Assembly: GCF_040207125.1 (NCBI RefSeq)
Contig: NZ_CP157940.1
Span: 2,046,001-2,110,000 of the forward strand
Length of the DNA: 64,000 nt
Source: Lacrimispora sp. BS-2
Lineage (GTDB): Bacteria > Bacillota > Clostridia > Lachnospirales > Lachnospiraceae
Direction: 5' to 3'
Shown here: piece by piece, positions 26,981 through 36,180 of the stretch
Layout of the letters: every line of letters starts with the position of its first letter
Numbering within the stretch: the stretch's first letter is position 1
The notes under the pieces: model-generated
The model's database searches: none
The model's input: the letters and a program-made list of their open reading frames with translations, nothing else
What the model was told of the DNA's origin: nothing
Translations under genes and position numbers: made by a program

Positions 26981-27880
26981 ATGAACATTCATAACCTGAA
27001 AATGTTTATAAAGATAGTGGAATCCGGCAGCATCTCAAAAACTGCGGAACTGATGAATATCAGCCAGTCCGCACTAAGCCAGCAGCTGCGGGTCATGGAG
27101 CAGGAATTAAATACACGGCTTTTTGAACGGAACTATCAGGGCGTGATTCCGACTAATATTGGTATGATTGTTTATAACCGTGCTCTTGAAATATTATCGT
27201 CCTATGACAGAATGCTGGTTGATATATCCAATGCACAGAACCAAAATAAAACCATACATATCCTTGCTTCTCCCTGTGTATATTCTTATGCCCTGCCATG
27301 CACCTTTTACCATGTAAAAAACAAGTACCCGGAATTTACACTTAATATGGAGATGATGTCCAGCAAAATCATAGAAGAAAAAGTATCAAAAGGCTTTGCT
27401 GATATGGGAATTATCATAGGCAGACCCAAGGATAAAAATCTAAGGGCCAAAAAAGTATTTTCCGACCGTGTTTTTCTGGTTGCAGGAGAAAAAATGAAGG
27501 TTCCTTCCCAGTTAGACTGCCAGGATCTTTATCATTATCCTCTGCTGATGCTGATGAAAGCCCAAAAGACAAGACAGGTGCTGGATAAAATGCTGAACAA
27601 AAACGGAATCCTCATCAATCAGCTTCATATTCCTTATACTCTTGAATCCACGGAATCCATTAAATTATCTGCTATTAATGGCTTCGGACTTGCTTTTCTT
27701 CCTTATATGGCAATTAAGAAGGAAATCTACAATAAACAGCTCCGCATTATTGAATGTCCATGGCTGGAATTTGATAATGAATATTATTCCATAAAAAATG
27801 CTGTCAGTGTTCCTCTCAATCATGAATCGTCAAAACTCATTAAGTACATTGAAGCAATATTAAAGGAGACTATTTGTTAG
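26981..27880 (+). CDS. LysR family transcriptional regulator
   Basis: The 299-residue protein begins MNIHNLKMFIKIVESGSISKTAELMNISQSALSQQLRVMEQELNTRLFER, the LysR winged helix, followed by a two-lobed effector domain. The ATG at 26981 is preferred because AAAGGCGGGG is correctly placed; the upstream ATG at 26960 is not. It is divergent from the YedE/TusA operon and convergent with a second tusA, so it probably controls sulfur import in response to a sulfur metabolite, as CysB-like regulators do. Confidence 0.9.
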   Translation: MNIHNLKMFIKIVESGSISKTAELMNISQSALSQQLRVMEQELNTRLFERNYQGVIPTNIGMIVYNRALEILSSYDRMLVDISNAQNQNKTIHILASPCVYSYALPCTFYHVKNKYPEFTLNMEMMSSKIIEEKVSKGFADMGIIIGRPKDKNLRAKKVFSDRVFLVAGEKMKVPSQLDCQDLYHYPLLMLMKAQKTRQVLDKMLNKNGILINQLHIPYTLESTESIKLSAINGFGLAFLPYMAIKKEIYNKQLRIIECPWLEFDNEYYSIKNAVSVPLNHESSKLIKYIEAILKETIC

Positions 27881-28091
27881 CAAAAACAGTAACTTCCCAT
27901 ACACCGTTAATGACTTCTTCTGTAGTATAACTTAAATTATTTGCCTTACAAAAAGCTTCAATATTAGAACTTGTACAGCTGTGATCCGTAACCAGCATAC
28001 ATTCCTCGCCTTTTTTTATGGAATCAATGACAGTTTTTAATCTCATAACAGGCACAGGGCACATATCGCCCAGACAATCGATTTTAACCAT
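27870..28091 (-). CDS. Second TusA-like sulfur carrier protein
   Basis: The 73-residue protein shows CLGDMCPVPVMRLKTVIDSI with the CPxP Cys11 and the DHSCTSSNIEAFC segment. It overlaps the 3' end of the LysR gene by 11 bp in convergent orientation. No transporter gene adjoins it; degraded DNA upstream suggests its original operon partner was lost. Confidence 0.88.
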   Translation of the reverse strand: MVKIDCLGDMCPVPVMRLKTVIDSIKKGEECMLVTDHSCTSSNIEAFCKANNLSYTTEEVINGVWEVTVFANK

Positions 28092-28973
28092 AAATACTCC
28101 TTACGCACATTCCTATGCTTTCGCAAGCTGCTGCGCTTTATTTTGAACAAAAAACATAGTTTTCCGTTTCATTTTATATCTTCCAGCTTATACCCCATGG
28201 GTCATCCGGTCATCCTCGTCACTGGATAATACATACGATATATTATCGCTCTTTATTACACTGATTGCAATATGCTGGGGAACTTCTTCTGTATTATACG
28301 GATCTTAAAAAGCTCAAACAACGGTTCTCCTGTATGGCACTGTATTTACCTGGATAATGCCTTTGTGGCTCTTCGTGCCTTTAATACTTAATGATACACC
28401 TTCAAATTAACGCTGTAATTATTCTCCAGGATCCGGAACATGGAAAAATCCTCTGTCATTCGAGCAGCGATACCAGGGAAAGGCTTAACGGAAGGTAGCA
28501 CATATTCACCATCATAGGAATATCAACTGCATCACCGGTTTTAGCTTCTTTCACAGATAGTTGATTTTTCTACCAGGAAAGGATTAGGCCTTTTCAAAAC
28601 TATCGTACATGTGATAGCAGCTTCTCCTTCTGCTCGAACCGGATCCTCCGCCAAAACAGAAGGTCTGATGAAATCAGAATTTATTGTTATATATTAAGCA
28701 ATTTACGCTTAAGAAGAAAAACGCTACGCAAATTGCAAAAACATTATATTAGGGTGATATTATGGTAAATTTATAATAGCAACAATAATAAAGTAGACAC
28801 GGAAACTTATTTACTTTTGCTTTCAAAGTGAAGATTTCCAATCTACAAGTGTAAGCATGCAGTAAGTAATAAAAGTAATTGAAGGCGGAGTGGTGCCAAT
28901 AATTTCTTGAAAGCGGTTTAGCAATATGTAATATTAGCAATGTAACTATCTTTAGTTAGAAGGAGGTATTTGT
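28092..28973. other. Long non-coding stretch with decayed coding sequence
   Basis: No intact gene is present in these 880 bp. On the reverse strand near 28555-28680 an open stretch reads RPSVLAEDPVRAEGEAAITCTIVL..., and near 28420-28500 another reads IAARMTEDFSMFRILENNYSV. They are in different frames and interrupted by stops. They look like remains of a single gene that I cannot identify. A TATAAT at about 28770 may belong to the promoter of the peptidase gene at 28974. Confidence 0.35.
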
Positions 28974-29699
28974 ATGGTAAAAAAAGTAGTTCGGGTTTTA
29001 GCCAGCATTATGGTGTTTACAATGATGTCAAGTGTTGTTGCTTTTGCAGCAGAAAGTAAGAACGTTGCATCTGAGGCAGTGATTTTAGATGGCGATATGT
29101 CGATTGAAGAAGGTGCAGAACCTGGAATTCCAGCCGCAGATGAAGCAGCAAATGCTAAAAAATTGGCTGAAATGCAAACCAGGCTTTCAATGCGACTGAG
29201 TGGACCGACCTATATGAGCTTGAATGTACCTACGTGTGAGCAAATTAATGGTTATTATTGTGGGCCTGCAACTGTTCAACAAACAATTAAATTTTACAAA
29301 GGATCGGCTCCAAGCCAGGATACCTTAGCTTCTCAGTTGGGAACAACAACTGATGGAACAGATATGACAAGAATCGCTGGTGTAGTCAATAACAATTTAG
29401 GATATAGTCAGTATTCCATGATTGCGATCGGAACTCAAACGGATTGGGCTAACAAAGTTACATACGCACTGTCAATAAATAAACCAGTTATTATTGACAT
29501 TAAGGCTGCATCAGGAAGTGGTTGGCCATATACAACAAATGGACATTTTATGAATGTATCCGGACATGACCGTTCTTCCTCTGTTTCCAAAGCAAAAGTT
29601 ACTGATCCTTGGAAATTAGGTTTAGGTAGCCATTGGTATAATGAATCGCTTGTCTATAAAGTAAATAATGCACATTTCCGCCAAGCAATGATATGGTAA
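28974..29699 (+). CDS. Secreted C39-like cysteine peptidase
   Basis: The 241-residue protein has a signal peptide (VRVLASIMVFTMMSSVVAFAA) and a peptidase_C39-like domain. The nucleophile is Cys96 in NGYYCGPATVQQT; the His lies in TNGHFMNVSGHD and the Asp in KVTDPWKLG. It is free-standing, not part of an ABC exporter, so it acts outside the cell, possibly on peptides or wall proteins. An optimal AGAAGGAGG precedes the ATG. The next gene lies 112 bp downstream on the same strand and may be co-transcribed. Confidence 0.82.
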   Translation: MVKKVVRVLASIMVFTMMSSVVAFAAESKNVASEAVILDGDMSIEEGAEPGIPAADEAANAKKLAEMQTRLSMRLSGPTYMSLNVPTCEQINGYYCGPATVQQTIKFYKGSAPSQDTLASQLGTTTDGTDMTRIAGVVNNNLGYSQYSMIAIGTQTDWANKVTYALSINKPVIIDIKAASGSGWPYTTNGHFMNVSGHDRSSSVSKAKVTDPWKLGLGSHWYNESLVYKVNNAHFRQAMIW

Positions 29700-29725
29700 T
29701 TGAACATTCTTTTAGATAAATGTCT

Positions 29726-29785
29726 GGAGCTGTCGTAGGGATAAATATACGTAATGTAGCTATATATTAGATCTACGGCAGCTCC
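29726..29785 (+). other. Intercistronic stem-loop
   Basis: GGAGCTGTCGTAG (29726-29738) pairs with CTACGGCAGCTCC (29773-29785), 13 bp with one G-U, around a 34-nt AT-rich loop. No T-tract follows. It may modulate expression of the downstream gene or be a small repeat. Confidence 0.5.
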
Positions 29786-29811
29786 TCAATATTAATGGAG
29801 AACCATTTATT

Positions 29812-30906
29812 ATGCAAAAAAAAATAAGTAAAGCTGTTGTAATAGGCATATGTATGGCAGCATTTGTATTAATCGCATTGAGCTACATTAGGAAAAGTGA
29901 GGTTAAGCACTTGCGACCAGGTACTGTTAAGTACAACATAAATAATATGGCAGTAAACAAAACTTTAAAAAATAATTTTGATGATTTTGCACTTGTTGGA
30001 TATGATAATGAGTTAATTTATACATTTCAATCCAAGGATGATGGAATTGAATATTATGTTAACAATGGAAATTTTTCCAATATGGTTTATAAATCGAATG
30101 CTTCTGCCGTTTTTTGTAATCAGTTGTATAGCAGAGATATGATTATTGGAGAGTTTTACGCGGAAGAACCAATGTCATATGCAATTCGGCGTGTTAATAA
30201 AGATACTGAAGAAATATTAATGCAGGGAGAGTGTAAAGGAATTCCGATTGTGAATGTAATAGGTGAAAATTTAGTGGTTAATTCACACGCTTACAAAGGC
30301 GGAAAAGTAGAACAAACTCTTCAATTATATAACTTCATAAATAATGAGATAATGACGATAGGAAACTATGTTTATGAAATAGATATGGAAGGAAAGTGCA
30401 CGGGGGAACTTCTTCAAGCAGTGGATGGTTTTGATAATAGTATTGTTTTTGAATTGATTTATTTTGATAATGAAAATATGGATCTTGATGAAACAGGGAA
30501 GCCAACTTTATTTCGTTATGATTTAAAAGAGAATAATCTAATAAAATTACCAATAACTCCTCCAAGAAAACTTTTATATGTTGCAGGGGATGAGCAATGT
30601 ATAATTACTTCTGACTATGCCTCTGCAAGACCATTAAGCGATGTGGGAACTATATATGTGCTTAGAAATGGTGAGTATATCAGTATGGGAATTCCTGAAA
30701 TCGAATCGGGTAATGATATAGTGGATGCGGGACGAATTACCGAATCAACAATTATAATTCAAACGTTAAATAATGTTTACATGATAGATTATGAAAAAGG
30801 AATATACGAAAAAATTAATAATAGCAATCCAATAAAAATAAATGAAGAATCGTTTGGATTTATTGATAAAAACAACTCTTTGAATATCTATGAATTTAAC
30901 AATTAG
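29812..30906 (+). CDS. Membrane-anchored hypothetical protein, possible beta-propeller
   Basis: The 364-residue protein has one N-terminal membrane helix (VVIGICMAAFVLIALSYI) and an extracytoplasmic domain of repeated short beta segments with aromatic and acidic turns. This suggests a propeller like those in DUF5050-type proteins, but no family is recognised with certainty. It follows the C39-like peptidase on the same strand. GGAGAA lies upstream of the ATG. Its codon use is AT-rich compared with the gcv operon, suggesting acquired DNA. Confidence 0.6.
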   Translation: MQKKISKAVVIGICMAAFVLIALSYIRKSEVKHLRPGTVKYNINNMAVNKTLKNNFDDFALVGYDNELIYTFQSKDDGIEYYVNNGNFSNMVYKSNASAVFCNQLYSRDMIIGEFYAEEPMSYAIRRVNKDTEEILMQGECKGIPIVNVIGENLVVNSHAYKGGKVEQTLQLYNFINNEIMTIGNYVYEIDMEGKCTGELLQAVDGFDNSIVFELIYFDNENMDLDETGKPTLFRYDLKENNLIKLPITPPRKLLYVAGDEQCIITSDYASARPLSDVGTIYVLRNGEYISMGIPEIESGNDIVDAGRITESTIIIQTLNNVYMIDYEKGIYEKINNSNPIKINEESFGFIDKNNSLNIYEFNN

Positions 30907-30942
30907 AAACAGTGGAAAAGCTGGGGATGACGTATAATTAAT

Positions 30943-30960
30943 GCCGCCCACTAGGGCGGC
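30943..30960 (+). terminator. GC-rich hairpin after the propeller-like gene
   Basis: GCCGCCC-ACTA-GGGCGGC lies 37 bp past the stop codon. The following forward sequence (TGCTAAATTTATTTC) is only moderately T-rich, so it is a probable but imperfect terminator. Confidence 0.5.
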
Positions 30961-30968
30961 TGCTAAAT

Positions 30969-31067
30969 TTATTTCTTCAGTTTTCTACAGCATTCCGGGA
31001 TCTTGTCTGACCATGGTACCGGATCTCCGATATAACCCATCGGTTCATCATCAAGATAAATTAACAT
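30969..31067 (-). CDS. Small 32-residue ORF or gene fragment
   Basis: An ATG at 31065-31067 opens a 32-residue frame (LDDEPMGYIGDPVPWSDK in its middle, ending CCRKLKK). The composition is protein-like rather than random. The ribosome binding site is weak (GGA). No family is recognised, and it may be the C-terminal fragment of a deleted gene. Confidence 0.3.
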   Translation of the reverse strand: MLIYLDDEPMGYIGDPVPWSDKIPECCRKLKK

Positions 31068-31104
31068 TTATTCCAATAGAAGAAAAATAATAATTAAAAA
31101 ACAA

Positions 31105-31725
31105 CTAATTATTATTGTCGTCACTATCCCCCAGATTGTTATCATTTCTTTCCTCCTTGGAAGCTCGTTGCAACTCAGCTTTTCTAGCTGCGATCATTCC
31201 TTCTAATTTATTAATTGTTTCCAATTCATTCTCTTCCTTTTCAAGTTTAAGTAAAGTGGATACCAGACGGAGAAATTGCGGCTTTTCATTTTGGGGAAAA
31301 CTATGCGAAAATTGTATAGTTGCATAAGCATTAGCTGTTATTAAAGGACTATAATTTCTGGCTGTTGTTTTTAACACACGAGAATACGATGATACCTCAA
31401 TTGCACCCTTCGATAATAAAGATTCTAAAATAACACCCTCAAAGATTTCGACTTCCGCACTTATGTTCCAAATTGATGCAGGCAGCACGAAACCTTCCTC
31501 TTCATTGCCGTAAGAATAAGCTTTTACCTGTTTCGTCGGTGACACCACCCGTTTAAAGTCAAATTTCAATTCTATTCTTTTCGGAATGAAATATCTGGTT
31601 TCCATTTCCCTGAAGCTGTTTTTATTGATAAATTCAAGGACGATGCCTTTACCGGAAAATATCAGTGTACCCTGGGCGCACCGCAAAAAGCCGCTTGCTC
31701 TTAATGAAAGAACAAACGGCTTCAA
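31105..31725 (-). CDS. Hypothetical protein with C-terminal coiled coil
   Basis: The 206-residue frame has no recognisable family. Residues about 40-150 are predicted beta-rich. The last 50 residues are strongly charged and helical (LLKLEKEENELETINKLEGMIAARKAELQRASKEER), a likely coiled coil, ending in an acidic Asp/Asn tail. The start is uncertain; an internal ATG (METRYFIPKRIEL) is possible. It lies 20 bp downstream of the M20 peptidase gene on the same strand and could be the last cistron of that operon. Confidence 0.5.
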   Translation of the reverse strand: MKPFVLSLRASGFLRCAQGTLIFSGKGIVLEFINKNSFREMETRYFIPKRIELKFDFKRVVSPTKQVKAYSYGNEEEGFVLPASIWNISAEVEIFEGVILESLLSKGAIEVSSYSRVLKTTARNYSPLITANAYATIQFSHSFPQNEKPQFLRLVSTLLKLEKEENELETINKLEGMIAARKAELQRASKEERNDNNLGDSDDNNN

Positions 31726-31745
31726 TCTCTATATATTCTCCTATG

Positions 31746-32903
31746 TTATAATTGTCCCAGACGATACAGGGCCAGTGCATAGATCTTTGCATTGGCTATT
31801 AAGTCTTCCACGCTCATCCACTCATTGGGATTATGGCTGATGCCTTTCTGGCCCGGGAAACTTGGACCAAAGGGAACAATTCCCGGCATGGCCTTGGCAT
31901 AAGTGCCGCCAGTGGTGGTCACAGGGGCACCATCCAGCCCTGTGACCAGTTCATAGCTCTCCTGCATGGCCTTAACCATGGGTGTGTCCTTTGGAAATAC
32001 CACCGGATCAAAATTCTGCATAAGCCCTGCAGTAAGCCCCTCTGCCCCGGCCTTACTGCAGATGCGCTTCATGATTTTATCGATAGTGACGCCTCCCGGA
32101 TAGCTTAACGTCACATCAAAGGCCGCCTGCCTTTTTCCACAGAGACTGTCCGGATCCACACTCAGCTTATATCCACGCATCTCCATCATCCCGTATTCCT
32201 CGTGGCTAAAATCAATCTCCAGCCGGTCGCCTGTATTCCTGGCTCCGATAAAATATTTATTTACAAAGTCAAAAAATATCTCCAACTGGTCGATACTGCC
32301 TGTGATCCGCACCACAGCCCTGCCCCGTTCGCTGTACACCACCGGATACTTGCAGTCCGGTGTGAAACCATAGAGAGGCGGTCTCTCCTTTGAAAGATAA
32401 TACTTCAGATCCTCAAATCCTGATTCTTCATCACATCCAAAGATAATTCGTACCGGATTCTTAAGGCTAAGTCCGGCCTCCTTAATGGCTGCCAGGCCAT
32501 AGAGACATGCCATGACTGGCCCTTTGTTGTCCAGCACTCCCCTGCTGTAGATGATTCCGTTCTCCATATAGCCGCTGAAAGGCTGCTGCCTCCAGCCTTC
32601 TCCTGCCGGAACTACATCCACATGACCGATGGCACAGACATAGCCCTCTTCTTTGCCATACTGGGCATATCCGATATAATTATCCAGGTTCACGGTGTCA
32701 AATCCCAGTTGCCTGCTGATACCCAGGGCATATTCCAGTGCATTCTTTACTCCAGTGCCAAAGGGAGCACCTTCGCAGGCCTCCCTTTCCACACTGTCAA
32801 TGCGCACCAGCTCCAGGACACTGTTTATAAACTGGTCCTTTAACCGGTCCACACAGTCCAGTATCTTCTTATCTGATTCATTTTCGATCTGTCTATATCC
32901 CAT
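31746..32903 (-). CDS. M20 family metallopeptidase (PepV/dipeptidase-like)
   Basis: The 385-residue protein belongs to the M20A peptidases. AIGHVDVVPAGEGW carries the first zinc ligand His and Asp. RGVLDNKGP carries the bridging Asp. FGCDEESGFEDL carries the catalytic Glu pair. TTGGTYAKAMPG is close to the PepV substrate loop. It is shorter than PepV (about 470). The gene overlaps the transcription unit of the asparaginase-like hydrolase, with GAGGAA inside the previous gene's end, indicating translational coupling. Likely job: removing amino acids from a dipeptide or glycosyl-amino-acid imported by the PTS. Confidence 0.85.
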   Translation of the reverse strand: MGYRQIENESDKKILDCVDRLKDQFINSVLELVRIDSVEREACEGAPFGTGVKNALEYALGISRQLGFDTVNLDNYIGYAQYGKEEGYVCAIGHVDVVPAGEGWRQQPFSGYMENGIIYSRGVLDNKGPVMACLYGLAAIKEAGLSLKNPVRIIFGCDEESGFEDLKYYLSKERPPLYGFTPDCKYPVVYSERGRAVVRITGSIDQLEIFFDFVNKYFIGARNTGDRLEIDFSHEEYGMMEMRGYKLSVDPDSLCGKRQAAFDVTLSYPGGVTIDKIMKRICSKAGAEGLTAGLMQNFDPVVFPKDTPMVKAMQESYELVTGLDGAPVTTTGGTYAKAMPGIVPFGPSFPGQKGISHNPNEWMSVEDLIANAKIYALALYRLGQL

Positions 32904-32906
32904 ATT

Positions 32907-33875
32907 CTATTCCTCTATGGGCGCCATGCGCGTCTTCATGTAATTTTCCATCCATTCTTCAGATGCTTTCTCGTAAGTGCAGCGGCCGTCCTCCCTGCGG
33001 GTCACCAGGTAAACCGTGGGGTCCTGCTCCTCAGTAACCACTGCGAAAGAGAACCCTTCTATATTTGTGGCAGCCCCCCACTCTCCCTTAGGGTTCATGG
33101 CAATGAGGGATATGTCACCGGCTTCGCCCCGACGTTCCCGAAGCTCCCCATCAAGCCGGTTCACCGCTGCCTCACAGGCTTCCTGAGGATGTATCCCCTC
33201 TCCCATAAGGCGGACGATCTCATAAGAAATACAGCCTTTCATCAGGTCCTCTCCCAGGCCGGTGGCGCTGGCAGCCCCTTTTTTGCTGTCAGCGTAAAAG
33301 CCGGAACCGGATATAGGGGAATCACCTACTCTGCCCTTTTTCTTCATGAACAGGCCGCTGGTTGAAGTAGCTGCCGTCATCTTGCCCTTTCCATCCAGAC
33401 AGGCCATGCCCACGGTATCATGACCGGAATAGGGCTTAAGCTCCTTAGAGGCCGCCTGGGCGGCCATCTCCTTTACCCGCTTCCTGTAATGTGCCTTAGC
33501 CCGGTCTGTCAGCATGTTCTTGCGTTCAAAGCCTTCCTTGTGGGCAAATTTCTCAGCGCCCTCAGCCACCAGCATGCTATTGACTTTCTCCGCACTCAGA
33601 CGCCTGGCAATAGACACCGGATTGGCAAAGTCCCTGATGGCAGCCACAGCTCCTATATCCAGAGTATTGCCGTCCATATAGGCCGCGTCCATTTCCACTT
33701 CCATTTCCTCATTAGGCAGTCCGCCATAGCCCACGGATTTATAATAAGGGAAGTCCTCCACCTGTCGGATGGCTGCCTCGATGGCATCCCCTGCGTCTCC
33801 GCTTTCCTTAAGCATCTCAGCTCCCTTTGTAATCCCTTCTACGGCCATACGCCATGTTGCTATCATTCCCCACAT
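32907..33875 (-). CDS. Ntn-hydrolase of the glycosylasparaginase/isoaspartyl peptidase family
   Basis: The 322-residue protein is an asparaginase_2 family Ntn-hydrolase. The autocleavage/nucleophile Thr lies in HDTVGMACLDGKGKMTAATSTSGL, and KGRVGDSPISGSGFYAD is the substrate-binding loop of glycosylasparaginases. These enzymes split GlcNAc-beta-Asn (N4-(beta-N-acetylglucosaminyl)-asparagine) or isoaspartyl dipeptides. There is no signal peptide, so the substrate is cytoplasmic, matching uptake by the PTS next door. AAAGGAGG precedes the ATG. It lies 15 bp after the GrdB-like gene. Confidence 0.87.
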   Translation of the reverse strand: MWGMIATWRMAVEGITKGAEMLKESGDAGDAIEAAIRQVEDFPYYKSVGYGGLPNEEMEVEMDAAYMDGNTLDIGAVAAIRDFANPVSIARRLSAEKVNSMLVAEGAEKFAHKEGFERKNMLTDRAKAHYRKRVKEMAAQAASKELKPYSGHDTVGMACLDGKGKMTAATSTSGLFMKKKGRVGDSPISGSGFYADSKKGAASATGLGEDLMKGCISYEIVRLMGEGIHPQEACEAAVNRLDGELRERRGEAGDISLIAMNPKGEWGAATNIEGFSFAVVTEEQDPTVYLVTRREDGRCTYEKASEEWMENYMKTRMAPIEE

Positions 33876-33890
33876 TGCAAAGGCCTCCTT

Positions 33891-34415
33891 TTATTTAAAA
33901 CAGAATTCATGGATCAGCTCGGAAGTGTCCGCATCGTCAGCCAGCGCTCTGGCCAGGGCACACATGTTCTTAAGGGCGTCATTAAGGCCCAGACCACCCT
34001 TTTTCGGCGTTTCCACAATCGCTACTTTATCCTTATAGGCCGCAATGGTATCTGCATTCTCCACAGACATGGCTGCAAATGCCTTGGCCCCGGTGGTGGC
34101 GTTGATATCACAAGCCACTTTGGCGCACATCTGCGCGTAATCCGCGTAATTAAAGGCTGGCCCGCACATTACCACATCCGGTTGTAACTTGTTCATCATG
34201 GCACAAAGCTTGCGGCTGACCTCCTCGGGATCAGCGAGGTATGTGCCGTTTCCGCAGCACAGGCAGGCCATTACGTGTCCATCCACCTGCTTTAAGAAAG
34301 GTTCCATCATGATTGCCGGTCCGATGGGCTCCTTTTTCCCTGTAAGGGGAACCATGGTGTCATCCTTGGTTCCAAGTCCTGATTGAATCTGATCGTATAT
34401 CATAATAAGCTTCAT
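33891..34415 (-). CDS. GrdB-like protein (glycine/sarcosine/betaine reductase component B, N-terminal part only)
   Basis: The 174-residue protein aligns by eye with the N-terminal region of GrdB-type reductase proteins: EPIGPAIMMEPFLKQV, ACLCCGNGTYLADPEEV and the diagnostic VVMCGPAFNYADYAQMCAKVACDI. GrdB proper is about 435 residues with a selenocysteine in its C-terminal half; that half and any Sec codon are absent here. Such short proteins occur in Firmicute PTS operons as 'GrdB-related putative oxidoreductases', without proven activity. The ATG at 34415 follows GAGGT; a GTG sits one codon upstream. It is 17 bp after the IIC gene. Confidence 0.75.
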   Translation of the reverse strand: MKLIMIYDQIQSGLGTKDDTMVPLTGKKEPIGPAIMMEPFLKQVDGHVMACLCCGNGTYLADPEEVSRKLCAMMNKLQPDVVMCGPAFNYADYAQMCAKVACDINATTGAKAFAAMSVENADTIAAYKDKVAIVETPKKGGLGLNDALKNMCALARALADDADTSELIHEFCFK

Positions 34416-34431
34416 CACTGTTTACCTCATT

Positions 34432-35763
34432 TTATAAGTCATCAAAGGAAAGGTCGTTAAGATCAATATCGTCGTCATCGGATTTCTCAACCGTCCTGGA
34501 CTCCTCTTCCAGGTACTGTTTATCCATCATCTTGATGAACGGCATATAGATGAATACGCCCAGTACAAGAAGAAGCATTTGAAGAACAGCTCCCTGCCAG
34601 CCGGTTGCCAGGAACCCGGAAAGGATAACAGGCATGGTCCATGGAATTGCTACACCGGAGCACAGCGGAACCAGGCCGATGCTCATACAGAAGTAGGAAA
34701 TCACAATGTTGATGGTTGGCACCAGCATGAAGGGAATAAGCATCATTGGGTTCAGCAAAATGGGCAGGCCAAACACGATGGGCTCATTGATACCGAACAA
34801 ACCAGGAATAAATGCCAGCTTTCCTAACTCCTTGATACGCTTGGAACGGCAGAAAAAGAGCATTGCTATTAACAGGGACAGGGTGGAGCCGCATCCGCCG
34901 AAGGTGGCGAACAGATCCTGGAACTGCTGGGATATAATATTGGGCAGCGGCTGGCCTGCCTGGAATGCAGCCAGGTTTTCGGCAGACAAAGTCTGAAGAA
35001 TGGGATTGAACACCGCACCCACCACGGAACCGCCGTTTACTCCAAAGAACCAGAAGATATGGAGAAAGATATAAGCGATTACCATAGCCGGAAGGGTATT
35101 GCCCAGCTTAAGAAGCGGAGTCTGCAGGATGGTGAATATAAAGTTGAAGGCGTTCTCATATGGTGTCATGGCAAAGACAATGTTCAGAATAAAGAACACC
35201 AGCACGGAAATTCCAGCAGGAATCAGGGCTGAGAAAGACTTTGCAACCGTTGGAGGAACACCGTCGGGCATCTTGATGATCCAGCCCTTTTTATTGACCC
35301 ACGCATAGATATGCACGGATAAGAAAGCCACAAGGATTCCTACAAAGATACCCCTGGAACCGACCCAGCCCAGCGGAATGCCGGACACGGCAGTATCATT
35401 TACCAGGATCTCATAAGGCATGATTAAGAACCAGCATACCAGTGATACGGCAGCTCCGAACAGCTTATCTACCTTCATCTGCTCTGAAAAGGAATAGCCG
35501 ATTCCAATCACTGCCAGCACTGCCATGATTGAGAAAGTGGCGTCAGTGGGCTTGGAGAAATAGGAGTCCCAGTGTTCCCCGAAGAACCTTGCCCAGAAAT
35601 CAGTCCACCCCGGAATCGGGAAGTTGGCAATGAGCAGGAAAAAGGAACCCACGATTAACAGCGGCATGGACAGCAGGAAGCCGTCACGAATTGCAATGAG
35701 ATACTTGTTCTTTCCAATTTTCTCTGCCAAAGGCATGAGCATTGACTCTAATTTACTTAACAT
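34432..35763 (-). CDS. PTS lactose/cellobiose-type transporter subunit IIC
   Basis: The 443-residue membrane protein is an EIIC of the lactose/N,N'-diacetylchitobiose/cellobiose family. It shows FLLSMPLLIVGSFFLLIANFP, WFFGVNGGSVVGAVFNPIL, FGGCGSTLSLLIAMLFF and FIPGLFGINEPIVFGLPILLNP, where the last carries the substrate-binding NEP motif. It forms the channel that translocates a disaccharide while IIB phosphorylates it. The matching IIB and IIA genes precede it. Confidence 0.93.
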   Translation of the reverse strand: MLSKLESMLMPLAEKIGKNKYLIAIRDGFLLSMPLLIVGSFFLLIANFPIPGWTDFWARFFGEHWDSYFSKPTDATFSIMAVLAVIGIGYSFSEQMKVDKLFGAAVSLVCWFLIMPYEILVNDTAVSGIPLGWVGSRGIFVGILVAFLSVHIYAWVNKKGWIIKMPDGVPPTVAKSFSALIPAGISVLVFFILNIVFAMTPYENAFNFIFTILQTPLLKLGNTLPAMVIAYIFLHIFWFFGVNGGSVVGAVFNPILQTLSAENLAAFQAGQPLPNIISQQFQDLFATFGGCGSTLSLLIAMLFFCRSKRIKELGKLAFIPGLFGINEPIVFGLPILLNPMMLIPFMLVPTINIVISYFCMSIGLVPLCSGVAIPWTMPVILSGFLATGWQGAVLQMLLLVLGVFIYMPFIKMMDKQYLEEESRTVEKSDDDDIDLNDLSFDDL

Positions 35764-35820
35764 ATTGTTGTTCCCCCGTTTTAATTTATTTTTGCTATTA
35801 ATAGAAGTTCTGTTTTTGCC

Positions 35821-36141
35821 TTATTTGGCTGCTTTCAAAAGCTTGATCGCAGATTTAAGGACCTTCTCACCATTCATCATACCGTAATCAGTCTGGTCAA
35901 TGACCTGAATCGGGATGCCTTTACTTCCGAACTTTTCCACAATCTCACCGTAACGGTATTTGACCTGGGGCCCTAAAAGTATCACATCCGGATGCTTCTC
36001 ATCGATGATCTGGCCGATCTTTCCATCAGGGAAAGCTTCCACTTCAATGGGAAGGTTATGCTCGTTGGCTACCGTCTGCATCTTGCTTGCCAGCATGCTG
36101 GTTGACATTCCTGCGCTGCAAAATAAATACACTCGCTTCAT
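35821..36141 (-). CDS. PTS lactose/cellobiose-type subunit IIB
   Basis: The 106-residue protein has the phosphocysteine Cys8 in LFCSAGMSTSMLASKM and the family segment VILLGPQVKYRYGEI. It accepts phosphate from IIA and transfers it to the sugar in IIC. It starts behind AAGGAGG and sits between the IIA and IIC genes. Confidence 0.93.
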   Translation of the reverse strand: MKRVYLFCSAGMSTSMLASKMQTVANEHNLPIEVEAFPDGKIGQIIDEKHPDVILLGPQVKYRYGEIVEKFGSKGIPIQVIDQTDYGMMNGEKVLKSAIKLLKAAK

Positions 36142-36180
36142 TGTAAAATCCTCCTTGCTATTTGCATTTTTTTATTTCCA

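Noticed and set aside
33891..34415. Selenoprotein B (GrdB) of glycine reductase
   Set aside because: Only the N-terminal third of GrdB is represented, no in-frame TGA continues the protein, and no GrdA/GrdC/GrdE genes adjoin it; called GrdB-like only.
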